Origin: JASLDZ01 sp038226305
GTDB taxonomy: Bacteria; Pseudomonadota; Alphaproteobacteria; Caulobacterales; Caulobacteraceae
Assembly: GCA_038226305.1 (NCBI GenBank)
Contig: JBBRQN010000006.1
Coordinates: forward strand, 96,590 to 160,589
Length of the DNA: 64,000 nucleotides
Direction: 5' to 3'
Shown here: positions 53,150 to 59,665 of the stretch, piece after piece
How positions within the stretch are numbered: position 1 is the stretch's first letter
How the letters are laid out: each line of letters opens with the position of its first letter
The notes under the pieces: model-generated
The model's input: the letters and a program-made list of their open reading frames with translations, nothing else
Database searches by the model: none
What the model was told of the DNA's origin: nothing
Position numbers and translations under genes: made by a program

Positions 53150-53767
53150 GTGGCCGACGTCATCCTCTATCCCAAAGCCACCGCCGTCTGGATGGTGGAG
53201 AACACCTCCCTCACCTTCGAGCAGATCGCCGACTTCTGCGGCCTCCACCCCCTGGAGGTGAACGGCATCGCCGACGGCGAAGTGGCGCGCGACATCCGCG
53301 GTGCCGATCCCATCGGCAATGGCCAGCTCACCCGCGAAGACCTGGATCAGGCGCAGGCCGACCCCAAGGTCCGCCTCAAGGCGCAGGTCTCGCGCCACGC
53401 CGAACTGCTGAAGCCCATAAAGAAGGCTCCGAAGTACACCCCTGTCTCGCGTCGCCAGGACCGGCCGGATGCGATCTCGTGGTTCCTCAAGAACCACCCG
53501 GAAGTGTCCGACGCGCAGATCTCCAAGATGCTGGGCACCACCAAGGCTACGATCGACGCCATCCGCACCCGCGGCCACTGGAACTCGGCCAACATCAAGC
53601 CGGTCGATCCCGTGACCTTGGGCCTCGTCGGCCAGCTTGAGCTCGACGCCCTGGTGAAAGTGGCCGGCGACAAGAAGCGCAAGGCCGACGGCCCCGGCGC
53701 TGACGAAGGCGCGACCCTGCTCCCCGCCGGCACCGCCCCCGTGCCCGCGGCCGACGACGCTTACTGA
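53150..53767 (+). CDS. trcR: TrcR-type (DUF1013) transcriptional regulator
   Basis: 205 aa. DUF1013 proteins of alphaproteobacteria are annotated as cell-cycle transcriptional regulator TrcR. Family segments: ADVILYPKATAVWMVENTSLTFEQIADFCGLHPLEVNGIADGEVARDIRGADPI, then RQDRPDAISWFLKNHPEVSDAQISKMLGTTKATIDAIRTRGHWNSANI. These two HTH-like halves are conserved. The start is a GTG at 53150 preceded by GGAG at 53137; no ATG fits. The C-terminus is basic, then Ala/Pro-rich and acidic. Confidence 0.93.
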   Translation: MADVILYPKATAVWMVENTSLTFEQIADFCGLHPLEVNGIADGEVARDIRGADPIGNGQLTREDLDQAQADPKVRLKAQVSRHAELLKPIKKAPKYTPVSRRQDRPDAISWFLKNHPEVSDAQISKMLGTTKATIDAIRTRGHWNSANIKPVDPVTLGLVGQLELDALVKVAGDKKRKADGPGADEGATLLPAGTAPVPAADDAY

Positions 53768-53774
53768 AAACGAA

Positions 53775-53808
53775 AGAAGCGCCCCGGTCCGGGGACCGAG
53801 GCGCTTCT
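53775..53808 (-). terminator. Terminator hairpin between trcR and the DUF465 gene
   Basis: A long stem AGAAGCGCC(C)CGGTCC / GGACCG(A)GGCGCTTCT lies between convergent genes. On the minus strand it is followed by the T-rich TTTCGTTTTC, so it fits best as terminator of the DUF465 gene, and may also stop trcR transcripts. Confidence 0.7.
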
Positions 53809-53851
53809 CAAGCCCGGCGGGGGCCGGCAACAGTTGGGATCGGGAAGAAAC

Positions 53852-54028
53852 CTAGTGGGCGCGCGCCTTGCGCAGCCCATCGATCTCTTCCTTGAGCTTG
53901 AGTTTCTGTCGCTTCAGGTCATGCAGCCGTAGGGAATCCGACGTGGGTCGTCTCGTCTCGTCGTCGATCGCTCGGTCGAGCGATTGGTGGCGGGTGTCGA
54001 GTTCGCGAATCCGGGCTTCGATGGCCAT
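53852..54028 (-). CDS. YdcH family protein (DUF465), copy 1
   Basis: 58 aa. Sequence AIEARIRELDTRHQSLDRAIDDETRRP, then LRLHDLKRQKLKLKEEIDGL, which is the two-helix coiled-coil pattern of DUF465/YdcH with the K-x-K-L-x-L-K-[ED]-E-I end. Function unknown; small basic helical hairpins of this kind are frequent in alphaproteobacteria. It is divergent from a second DUF465 gene 178 bp away. Confidence 0.88.
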   Translation of the reverse strand: MAIEARIRELDTRHQSLDRAIDDETRRPTSDSLRLHDLKRQKLKLKEEIDGLRKARAH

Positions 54029-54205
54029 TGAGCGCCTCCGTTTTCGATGCAGGCCCAGTGAACCACCGGCCACCGGGAAAGTCGCTTCACGCCCCCGTGA
54101 GCGGCGCATCGCGTCATCCGCTTGCACAGGAATCGGGCTCTGCTACTGCGCTTGCAGGCGCCCGCGAGGCGAGGCGCCTGGACGCTGGGCGCGACAGGGC
54201 GGGCG

Positions 54206-54439
54206 ATGAACGACGACGAACCCGCCGAGGGCCTGAGCGAGGCCGAAGAGCGCGAGCTCCGCCGCCGCCTGGCCACCCTCAAGATCGAACACAAGGATCT
54301 GGACGCCTCGGTCGAGGCCCTCGCCGTCCAGCCCCGCCCGGACATGCTGCAGATCGCCCGCCTCAAGAAACGCAAGCTGGCGCTGCGCGACGAGATCGCC
54401 CGGATGCAGGACCAGCTGACGCCGGACATCATGGCCTGA
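54206..54439 (+). CDS. YdcH family protein (DUF465), copy 2
   Basis: 77 aa. SEAEERELRRRLATLKIEHKDLDASVEALAV, then MLQIARLKKRKLALRDEIARMQDQL: the same two-helix DUF465 layout as the divergent copy at 53852, with a longer acidic N-terminus. ATG at 54206; the open frame upstream to 54122 is Arg-rich and not family-like. Function unknown. Confidence 0.86.
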   Translation: MNDDEPAEGLSEAEERELRRRLATLKIEHKDLDASVEALAVQPRPDMLQIARLKKRKLALRDEIARMQDQLTPDIMA

Positions 54440-54447
54440 CGGGCGCA

Positions 54448-54474
54448 GGCCTCCTCCGCAAAGCGGGGGAGGCC
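54448..54474. repeat. GC-rich palindrome, convergent-junction repeat copy 3
   Basis: GGCCTCCTCCGC and GCGGGGGAGGCC flank AAA, a stem with one mismatch pair, followed by TT. It lies between the convergent DUF465 and SRPBCC genes and has the same layout as the palindromes at 28248 and 30931. Confidence 0.55.
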
Positions 54475-54494
54475 TTCAGAGGCACCGACTTCCG

Positions 54495-55013
54495 TCAGCC
54501 ACCCGCAGCCAGAGTTCCCACGAGCCCGTCGAGCTGTGTGAACTGTTCGCCCCAGCCGCTGGTGCTGCCAGACTCGATTGCCTCGTCGAGCGCTTCCTTC
54601 GTGGGGTAGTAGTCGTGCACCACCACGAGGGTCACGCCGTCCTTCTCCTCGAAGGTCACCGTGGTGACGGCGCCGGCCTCGTCGCCCTCCTCGTTGGTCC
54701 AGACCAGACGGGTGGGCGCCACCACTTCGAGGTAGCGGCCGAAGAACGGCATGGTCTGCTCGGACGAGGGATGCCCCATCTCCAGGCGGTAGCTGCCGCC
54801 CGTGCGCACGTCGGCCTCGTAGGAGATCAGCGTCACGCCGAAGGATGCGGGCACCCACCAGCGCTTGAACAGCTCCGGGTTGGTCCAGGCCTCGAACACG
54901 AGGCGTGCCGGGCCGTTGATGGTTCGGGTGACCACGAACTCCCGGTCGGAGACCCGCTCCGACTTCGCGCCCGGGGTGTGCGGCGTGGGGCCGCCCTGTT
55001 CAACTGCGTCCAT
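54495..55013 (-). CDS. SRPBCC (AHSA1-like) domain protein
   Basis: 172 aa. START-like fold with the AHSA1 pattern: FVVTRTINGPARLVFEAWTNPELFKRWWVPASFG, GGSYRLEM, FFGRYLEVVAPTRLVWTNE, VTVTFEEKDGVTLVVVHDYYPT, and SGWGEQFTQLDGLV. These proteins bind small hydrophobic ligands. It overlaps the upstream ArsR-type gene by 14 nt; ArsR-AHSA1 pairs are common in bacteria and probably form a ligand-response unit. Confidence 0.9.
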   Translation of the reverse strand: MDAVEQGGPTPHTPGAKSERVSDREFVVTRTINGPARLVFEAWTNPELFKRWWVPASFGVTLISYEADVRTGGSYRLEMGHPSSEQTMPFFGRYLEVVAPTRLVWTNEEGDEAGAVTTVTFEEKDGVTLVVVHDYYPTKEALDEAIESGSTSGWGEQFTQLDGLVGTLAAGG

Positions 55014-55356
55014 CGATCGCTTCCTTCTGTTTCAATTCCTCGACGACCGCTTCCAGGGCGTCGAACCGTGAGTCCCAAAGCTTTCGGTAGGCCTCGATCC
55101 ACGCCGTCTCCGCCGCCAGCCGGCTCTTGCCGAGCTTGCAGGTGCGCACGCGCCCGACCTTTTCCGTAACGACCAGCCCCGCCTCCTCCAGCACGACCAC
55201 ATGCTTCTTCATGCCCGTGAGGGTCATGCGGAACGCTTGGGCGAGCTCGCTGATCGAGGCATCCGCGTCGCCCAACCGCACCAGAACCCCTCGGCGGGTG
55301 GCGTCGGAGAGCGCGGCGAAGGCGACGTCCAGAGGAGCGGATAAACACTGAACCAT
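55000..55356 (-). CDS. ArsR-type transcriptional regulator
   Basis: 118 aa winged helix protein: DVAFAALSDATRRGVLVRLGDADASISELAQAFRMTLTGMKKHVVVLEEAGLVVTEKVGRVRTCKL. HTH near residues 35-57. There are no metal-binding Cys in the usual ArsR position, so it probably senses something other than metal. Its start codon lies between the arms of a perfect 10-bp inverted repeat (55344-55369), the expected position for an autorepressor operator. It overlaps the SRPBCC gene by 14 nt. Confidence 0.9.
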   Translation of the reverse strand: MVQCLSAPLDVAFAALSDATRRGVLVRLGDADASISELAQAFRMTLTGMKKHVVVLEEAGLVVTEKVGRVRTCKLGKSRLAAETAWIEAYRKLWDSRFDALEAVVEELKQKEAIDGRS

Positions 55357-55369
55357 GTTGTTCAGTGTT
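55344..55369. promoter_or_regulatory. Operator-like inverted repeat over the arsR-type start codon
   Basis: Perfect arms AACACTGAAC (55344-55353) and GTTCAGTGTT (55360-55369) separated by 6 bp that contain the start codon on the minus strand. A bound repressor would block both initiation of transcription and the start site, so autoregulation is likely. Confidence 0.75.
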
Positions 55370-55460
55370 AGCGCGACCGGTGAGGTAGTGCAACAGTGTT
55401 GCTCAATCGAGCTCAGACGCTGACGACCGCCCCTGCAATCGGGGGAGGCGTTAGCCCCCC

Positions 55461-56006
55461 TCAGCGCCCGCGTTTGTTGAGGTACATGGCCGCGTCGGCG
55501 GCCGCGATCAGCTCGGCGGGGGCGACGCCCGGCTCCAGCGCCTGCACGCCCACCGAGGCGGAGAGCGGGATGGACTTCCCCTCGAACACCAGGGGTTCGG
55601 CGGCGATGCGCTCCACGAGGTCGGCGGCCTTGGCCCTAGCGGCGGCGGGGGGCGCCTGCGCCAGGAGCACGGCGAACTCGTCGCCCCCGATGCGGCCCAC
55701 CACGTCGGTCTCGCGCACGTGGTCGATCAGCGTCTGCGCCACGGCCTGCAGGGCGGCATCGCCCGCGGCGTGGCCGAAGCTGTCGTTGATGGTCTTCAGC
55801 CCGTCCAGATCGAGGAAGGCCACCGCCCACTCCCCGCCGTAACGGGCCTGGAACGCCTGCGCCCGCGACAGCTCGCGCATGAACGCCCGCCGGTTGAGGA
55901 GCGGGGTGAGCGGGTCGCGGTCGGCCAGGAGCTCTAGCTCCGCCACGCGGCGGTTCAGCCGGTCGATCTCGGCCTTAAGGGCTTCCACGTCGGGAGCTTC
56001 GGACAT
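55461..56006 (-). CDS. Diguanylate cyclase (soluble GGDEF protein)
   Basis: 181 aa. N-terminal coiled coil (residues 5-28, VEALKAEIDRLNRRVAELELLA), then one GGDEF domain with DPLTPLLNRRAF, FLDLDGLKTINDSFGHAAGD and the active site GGDEF at 107-111. The inhibitory I-site RETD (98-101) lies five residues before GGDEF, so product feedback by c-di-GMP is intact. No sensor domain or membrane segment is present. It sits between the arsR-type gene and purE, divergent from the latter. Confidence 0.94.
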   Translation of the reverse strand: MSEAPDVEALKAEIDRLNRRVAELELLADRDPLTPLLNRRAFMRELSRAQAFQARYGGEWAVAFLDLDGLKTINDSFGHAAGDAALQAVAQTLIDHVRETDVVGRIGGDEFAVLLAQAPPAAARAKAADLVERIAAEPLVFEGKSIPLSASVGVQALEPGVAPAELIAAADAAMYLNKRGR

Positions 56007-56095
56007 GCGATCCGCTCTAGCCGGGTTCGGTTGCCGCTGCGAGGCGTGGGCTCTATGCTGTGGCGCTTCCGATCCGTCGCCGAAGCGAGCCCCAC

Positions 56096-56626
56096 TTGGA
56101 CACCGCGACCCCGCCGACCGCCGCCCCGGCGACAGACAGGGCGGATGTGGCCGTCATCATGGGCAGCCGCTCCGACTGGCCGACCATGCGCTATGCCGTC
56201 GAGGCCCTGGAGGCGCTGCACGTTCCGGTTCACGCCCAGGTGGTCTCGGCCCACCGCACGCCTGAACGCATGGTCGACTTCGCCAAATCGGCCAAGGCCA
56301 AGGGCTACAAGGTCATCATCGCGGGCGCGGGCGGGGCGGCGCACCTGCCGGGCATGACGGCCGCTCTGACCGAGCTGCCGGTGCTGGGCGTACCCGTGCG
56401 GTCGGAGGCCTTGTCGGGCCTCGATAGCCTCCTCTCGATCGTGCAGATGCCCGGCGGCGTGCCGGTGGCGACGCTGGCGATCGGGCGGGCGGGCGCACGC
56501 AACGCCGGCATCCTCGCCGCGCAGATCCTCGCCCTGTCGGACCCCGCCCTCGCCACCCGGCTGGCGGCCCTTCGCGCCGCGGAAACCGCCGCCGTACCCG
56601 ATGCGCCGGAAGACCCGCCCGCTTGA
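56096..56626 (+). CDS. purE: 5-(carboxyamino)imidazole ribonucleotide mutase
   Basis: About 176 aa. Purine synthesis: converts N5-CAIR to CAIR. Seen: ADVAVIMGSRSDWPTM, VVSAHRTPERM, VIIAGAGGAAHLPGMTAALT, PVLGVPVRSEALSGLDSLLSIVQMPGGVPVATLAIG. No ATG is available for the family N-terminus; I use the TTG at 56096, while a GTG at 56060 would add 12 residues. The stop overlaps the purK start. Confidence 0.93.
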   Translation: MDTATPPTAAPATDRADVAVIMGSRSDWPTMRYAVEALEALHVPVHAQVVSAHRTPERMVDFAKSAKAKGYKVIIAGAGGAAHLPGMTAALTELPVLGVPVRSEALSGLDSLLSIVQMPGGVPVATLAIGRAGARNAGILAAQILALSDPALATRLAALRAAETAAVPDAPEDPPA

Positions 56627-57741
56627 GCGCACGGCGCCCCGCCCCCTTCGCCCCCCTGCCCCCCGGCTCGGTCATCGGCATCGTAGGCGCAGGCCAGCTC
56701 GGGCGGATGCTGTGCCTGGCGGCCGCGCGGCTCGGCCTGCGCACCGCCGTGCTCGGTCCAGCGGGCTCGCCCGCCGCCCAAGTGTGCGACATCCGGGTGG
56801 ATGGGGCGGAGGACGATCCGGCGGGCATCGAACGCCTCGCCAGCCTGTGCCACGTGCTAACCTTCGAGTCGGAGAACGCCCCCTCCGATCCCCTGGAGGC
56901 GATCTCCCGCACCACCCCGGTCGCCCCCAACCCGCGAGCCCTGCGCGTGTCGCAGGACCGGCTGGTGGAGAAGAGCTTCCTCAACGAAGCGGGCGCCCCC
57001 ACCGTGGCCTTCGAGCCCGTGGACTCGGCGGACGACATCGCCCCCGCCCTCGCTTCGCTGGGCTCGCCCGCGGTCTTGAAGACCCGCCGCTTCGGCTACG
57101 ACGGCAAGGGCCAGACGTGGATCGCCCATGCCGACGACGCCAGGGCCGCGTTCGAGAGGGTGGGCGCACGGCCCTGCGTGCTGGAGCAGCGCTGCGAGTT
57201 CGTGCGCGAGGTCTCCGTCATCGCCGTGCGCGGGCGGGACGGGGCCTTCGCCGCCTATCCCCTCGTGCAGAACCACCACGAAGCCGGGGTGCTGCGCCGC
57301 TCGGTCGCGCCCGCCGGTGAGTCCGGGGGCGGATCGGGCGATGTGGAGGTGCGGGCGCAGGGCGCGGCCCGGCTGATCGCCGACGCGCTCGACTACGTGG
57401 GCGTTCTGGCGGTGGAGTTCTTCGAGCTCGCCGACGGCACGCTCCTCGTCAACGAGATCGCACCGCGGGTCCACAACTCCGGCCACTGGACGCTGGACGC
57501 CTGCGAAGTTGACCAGTTCGAGCAGCACATCCGCGCCGTGGCAGGCTGGCCGCTGGGGCCGACGACGCTCCTCGCCTCCGCCGTCATGGAAAACCTGCTG
57601 GGCGCGGAAGTCGAGGAATGGGCCGATCTGGCCGCCGACCCCTCCGCCCGCCTGTGGCTCTACGGCAAAGACGAGGCCGCGCCCGGTCGCAAGATGGGCC
57701 ACGTCACGCGGCTGGGGGCTCTCCCGCCCGCTGATCGGTGA
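56623..57741 (+). CDS. purK: 5-(carboxyamino)imidazole ribonucleotide synthase
   Basis: 372 aa, ATP-grasp enzyme that makes N5-CAIR from AIR, bicarbonate and ATP, the substrate of PurE. The N-terminal Rossmann-like GSVIGIVGAGQLGRMLCLAAARLG, then LEQRCEFVREVSVIAVRGRDG, VEFFELADGTLLVNEIAPRVHNSGHWTLDAC and HVTRLG near the end are typical. It begins with a TTG that overlaps the purE stop by 4 nt. Its 3' end overlaps the convergent COQ9 gene by 38 nt. Confidence 0.95.
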   Translation: MSARRPAPFAPLPPGSVIGIVGAGQLGRMLCLAAARLGLRTAVLGPAGSPAAQVCDIRVDGAEDDPAGIERLASLCHVLTFESENAPSDPLEAISRTTPVAPNPRALRVSQDRLVEKSFLNEAGAPTVAFEPVDSADDIAPALASLGSPAVLKTRRFGYDGKGQTWIAHADDARAAFERVGARPCVLEQRCEFVREVSVIAVRGRDGAFAAYPLVQNHHEAGVLRRSVAPAGESGGGSGDVEVRAQGAARLIADALDYVGVLAVEFFELADGTLLVNEIAPRVHNSGHWTLDACEVDQFEQHIRAVAGWPLGPTTLLASAVMENLLGAEVEEWADLAADPSARLWLYGKDEAAPGRKMGHVTRLGALPPADR

Positions 57742-58456
57742 TCGCCTCGGCACCGCGCGCCATGTGGGCCGCGGCCTTCTCGCGCGCGCCGTAACGCATC
57801 TTGCCGAGCCAGCCCGCCACATCCATCCCGGCCTCGGCAGGCTTGGGCAGGCGGCCCTTCCACTTCTCGAAGCCCATCACCTGATCGATGCGGGCGGTGA
57901 GGTGGGCCTGCGCATGCTCGCGGCCCCCCGCCAGCCGTGCGGCCAGGGTGGTGAGCAGCACCGCCGACAGGATCGCCCGTTTGGAATAGTGATTCTCGTC
58001 GGTGGCCTCGTCCCCCGCCCAGCGCCACAGGCTGTCGGCGCTCTCCCAGGTGAGGCGCAGGGCCAGTGGGGCGTTCTGCGGCAGGGCGAGGAAGCCGTTG
58101 GCCCGGCGAAGAGCCGCCTCGTCCGCCATCGCCGCCTCGATCCGCGCCTCGACCCCGGCGTGGATGCGCTGGCGCACCTTGAGCGACCTGGCGTCGGTTT
58201 CGCCCAAAACCTGCAGCGCCCGGCGATCGTGACGCCGCGACAGCAGCGCCGCGAGATCCTTGGCTCCCTTGGGCAGCACCAGGCGGCGCTCGCGCATGTT
58301 CAGCCCCGCCTCTCGCAAGGCGGCGTCGGCGAGGCGATCGTTCCAGCCGATCTGTGGCGCGAGCGTCAGGGCAGCGTCGAGCGCGCGGGCCTCTGCCTCC
58401 TCCAGCCAGTCGGGCAGTTCGGCGTCGTCGTTGTGGAAGGGCGGGTGATCGGCCAT
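57704..58456 (-). CDS. COQ9 family protein
   Basis: 250 aa. COQ9 is a TetR-fold lipid-binding protein that supports ubiquinone synthesis with the hydroxylase Coq7. Recognised by ALDAALTLAPQIGWNDRLADAALREAGL, then VRQRIHAGVEARIEAAMADEAALRRANGFLALPQNAPLALRLTWESADSLWRWAGDEATDENHYSKRAIL and WKGRLPKPAEAGMDVAGWLGKMRYG. The DNA-binding surface is degenerate as expected. Divergent from rpsU, convergent with purK. Confidence 0.93.
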   Translation of the reverse strand: MADHPPFHNDDAELPDWLEEAEARALDAALTLAPQIGWNDRLADAALREAGLNMRERRLVLPKGAKDLAALLSRRHDRRALQVLGETDARSLKVRQRIHAGVEARIEAAMADEAALRRANGFLALPQNAPLALRLTWESADSLWRWAGDEATDENHYSKRAILSAVLLTTLAARLAGGREHAQAHLTARIDQVMGFEKWKGRLPKPAEAGMDVAGWLGKMRYGAREKAAAHMARGAEAITDQRAGEPPAA

Positions 58457-58636
58457 GCAACATCACCTTATCGCAGCACGATCGCCGACGCACGCGCGTG
58501 GACACCGCCGCAGAGCTCTGGTAGGACGCGCCCTCCGGTGCTCAGGGGCTCCCCTGCCGCACCATCTTCATCCACGCCCGCTCAAGGCAACCGGTCGCGC
58601 AAGCGGCTCGTCAGAGGCTCGCAGGAGGGCCTGGTC

Positions 58637-58876
58637 ATCGTTCAGATTTTCGTTCGCGACAACAACGTCGACCAAGCGCTCAAGGCGCTCAAGAAGAAGA
58701 TGCAGCGGGAGGGTACCTTCCGCGAGATGAAGCGTCACGTCGCTTACGAGAAGCCCTCGGAGAAGCGCGCCCGCCAGGCGGCCGAGGCCGTGCGCCGCGC
58801 CCGCAAGCTGGCCCGCAAGCGCGCCCAGCGCGAAGGCCTCCTGCCCGCTCCCAAGCCCAAGCCCAGAAGGACGTAG
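58637..58876 (+). CDS. rpsU: Small-subunit ribosomal protein bS21 (apparent ATC start)
   Basis: 79 aa. Sequence VQIFVRDNNVDQALKALKKKMQREGTFREMKRHVAYEKPSEKRARQ then a basic tail of Arg/Lys repeats is S21. The expected first codon before VQIF is ATC at 58637; the frame has no ATG, GTG or TTG in a reasonable place upstream. An AGGAGG at 58623-58628 lies 8 nt before it, ideal for ATC. A rho-independent terminator follows at 58919. S21 takes part in initiation; non-standard starts such as AUU in infC are known for translation factors. Confidence 0.9.
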   Translation: MVQIFVRDNNVDQALKALKKKMQREGTFREMKRHVAYEKPSEKRARQAAEAVRRARKLARKRAQREGLLPAPKPKPRRT

Positions 58877-58918
58877 TCGGTCGCACCCGATTCCGACGCC
58901 TCACGGCCAGAATTTCTG

Positions 58919-58946
58919 AAAGCCCGGCGGAAACGTCGGGCTTTTT
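58919..58946 (+). terminator. Intrinsic terminator of rpsU
   Basis: AAAGCCCG (58919-58926) and CGGGCTTTTT (58937-58946) form a short GC stem with an 10-nt loop, ending in five T. It lies 43 bp after the rpsU stop. Confidence 0.88.
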
Positions 58947-59004
58947 GCTGCGCCGGATATCTGCGCCTATCGCTGTGACGAATACGGTTGCGGAGCGAAG
59001 CGGC

Positions 59005-59640
59005 ATGAAGCGCGAAACCCGGGTGGTGCTGGCGGCCTTCGGCCTTCTGGTGGTGGCGGTCGCCCTGGGCACCGGATGGTGGTTCCTCGACGGTCGCTGG
59101 CGGCCGCATACGCTCAAGAAGCATGGGGCCGAACTGGCCGCAGCGCTGGAGGGCGCGGGCTGGGTGTCGCCCGGCCTTAAAGGTCCGCAGCTCTACATGG
59201 TCAGCTTCCGAAGCTGCCCCGACTGCATCCGCTTCGAGAAGGAGGAGTTTCCGCGCCTTCAGGCCGCGGGCGTGGACACCCGCGTGATCATGGTCGCCCG
59301 CCGCAGCAAATCCACCCCGCAGGAGCGTTCCGGCGTTGCCGAATTGTGGGCCAACCGCTCCTGGAAGACCTACGAGACCTGGACCGAGATGCCCGTCGCC
59401 GCCTGGACTGCGCAGGGCCTGCCCGTCGCCGACACCACGCCCGACCGCCTGGCGCTGGTCGAAAAGGGCCGGGCGCTGGTGGAGGAACTGACGCCGTGGC
59501 TCAAAGAGAACGGCGTCTCCGAGCGGCTGCACTATCCCACCCTCGTCTGGAAGGACGCCAAGGGCCGCTGGCGCTCCTGCGCGTGCGAACAGCGCGAGAC
59601 CTACCGCTTCGTGCGCGCCGAACTCGGCGTGAAGGGCTGA
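59005..59640 (+). CDS. Membrane-anchored thioredoxin-like protein with CPDC motif
   Basis: 211 aa from the ATG at 59005. An N-terminal hydrophobic segment (residues about 7-28, VVLAAFGLLVVAVALGTGWWFL) anchors it, leaving the rest periplasmic. QLYMVSFRSCPDCIRFEKEEFPRL has a Cys71-Pro-Asp-Cys74 redox pair in a thioredoxin-type position, and a second Cys pair (SCACEQ) lies near the C-terminus. HYPTLVWKDAKGRW before it resembles a cis-Pro loop. I do not recognise a named family. It could be a periplasmic thiol oxidoreductase acting on the c-type cytochromes encoded next to it; that is inference. Confidence 0.75.
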   Translation: MKRETRVVLAAFGLLVVAVALGTGWWFLDGRWRPHTLKKHGAELAAALEGAGWVSPGLKGPQLYMVSFRSCPDCIRFEKEEFPRLQAAGVDTRVIMVARRSKSTPQERSGVAELWANRSWKTYETWTEMPVAAWTAQGLPVADTTPDRLALVEKGRALVEELTPWLKENGVSERLHYPTLVWKDAKGRWRSCACEQRETYRFVRAELGVKG

Positions 59641-59665
59641 CGGCTTCGGGCCTGACCCCACCCGC

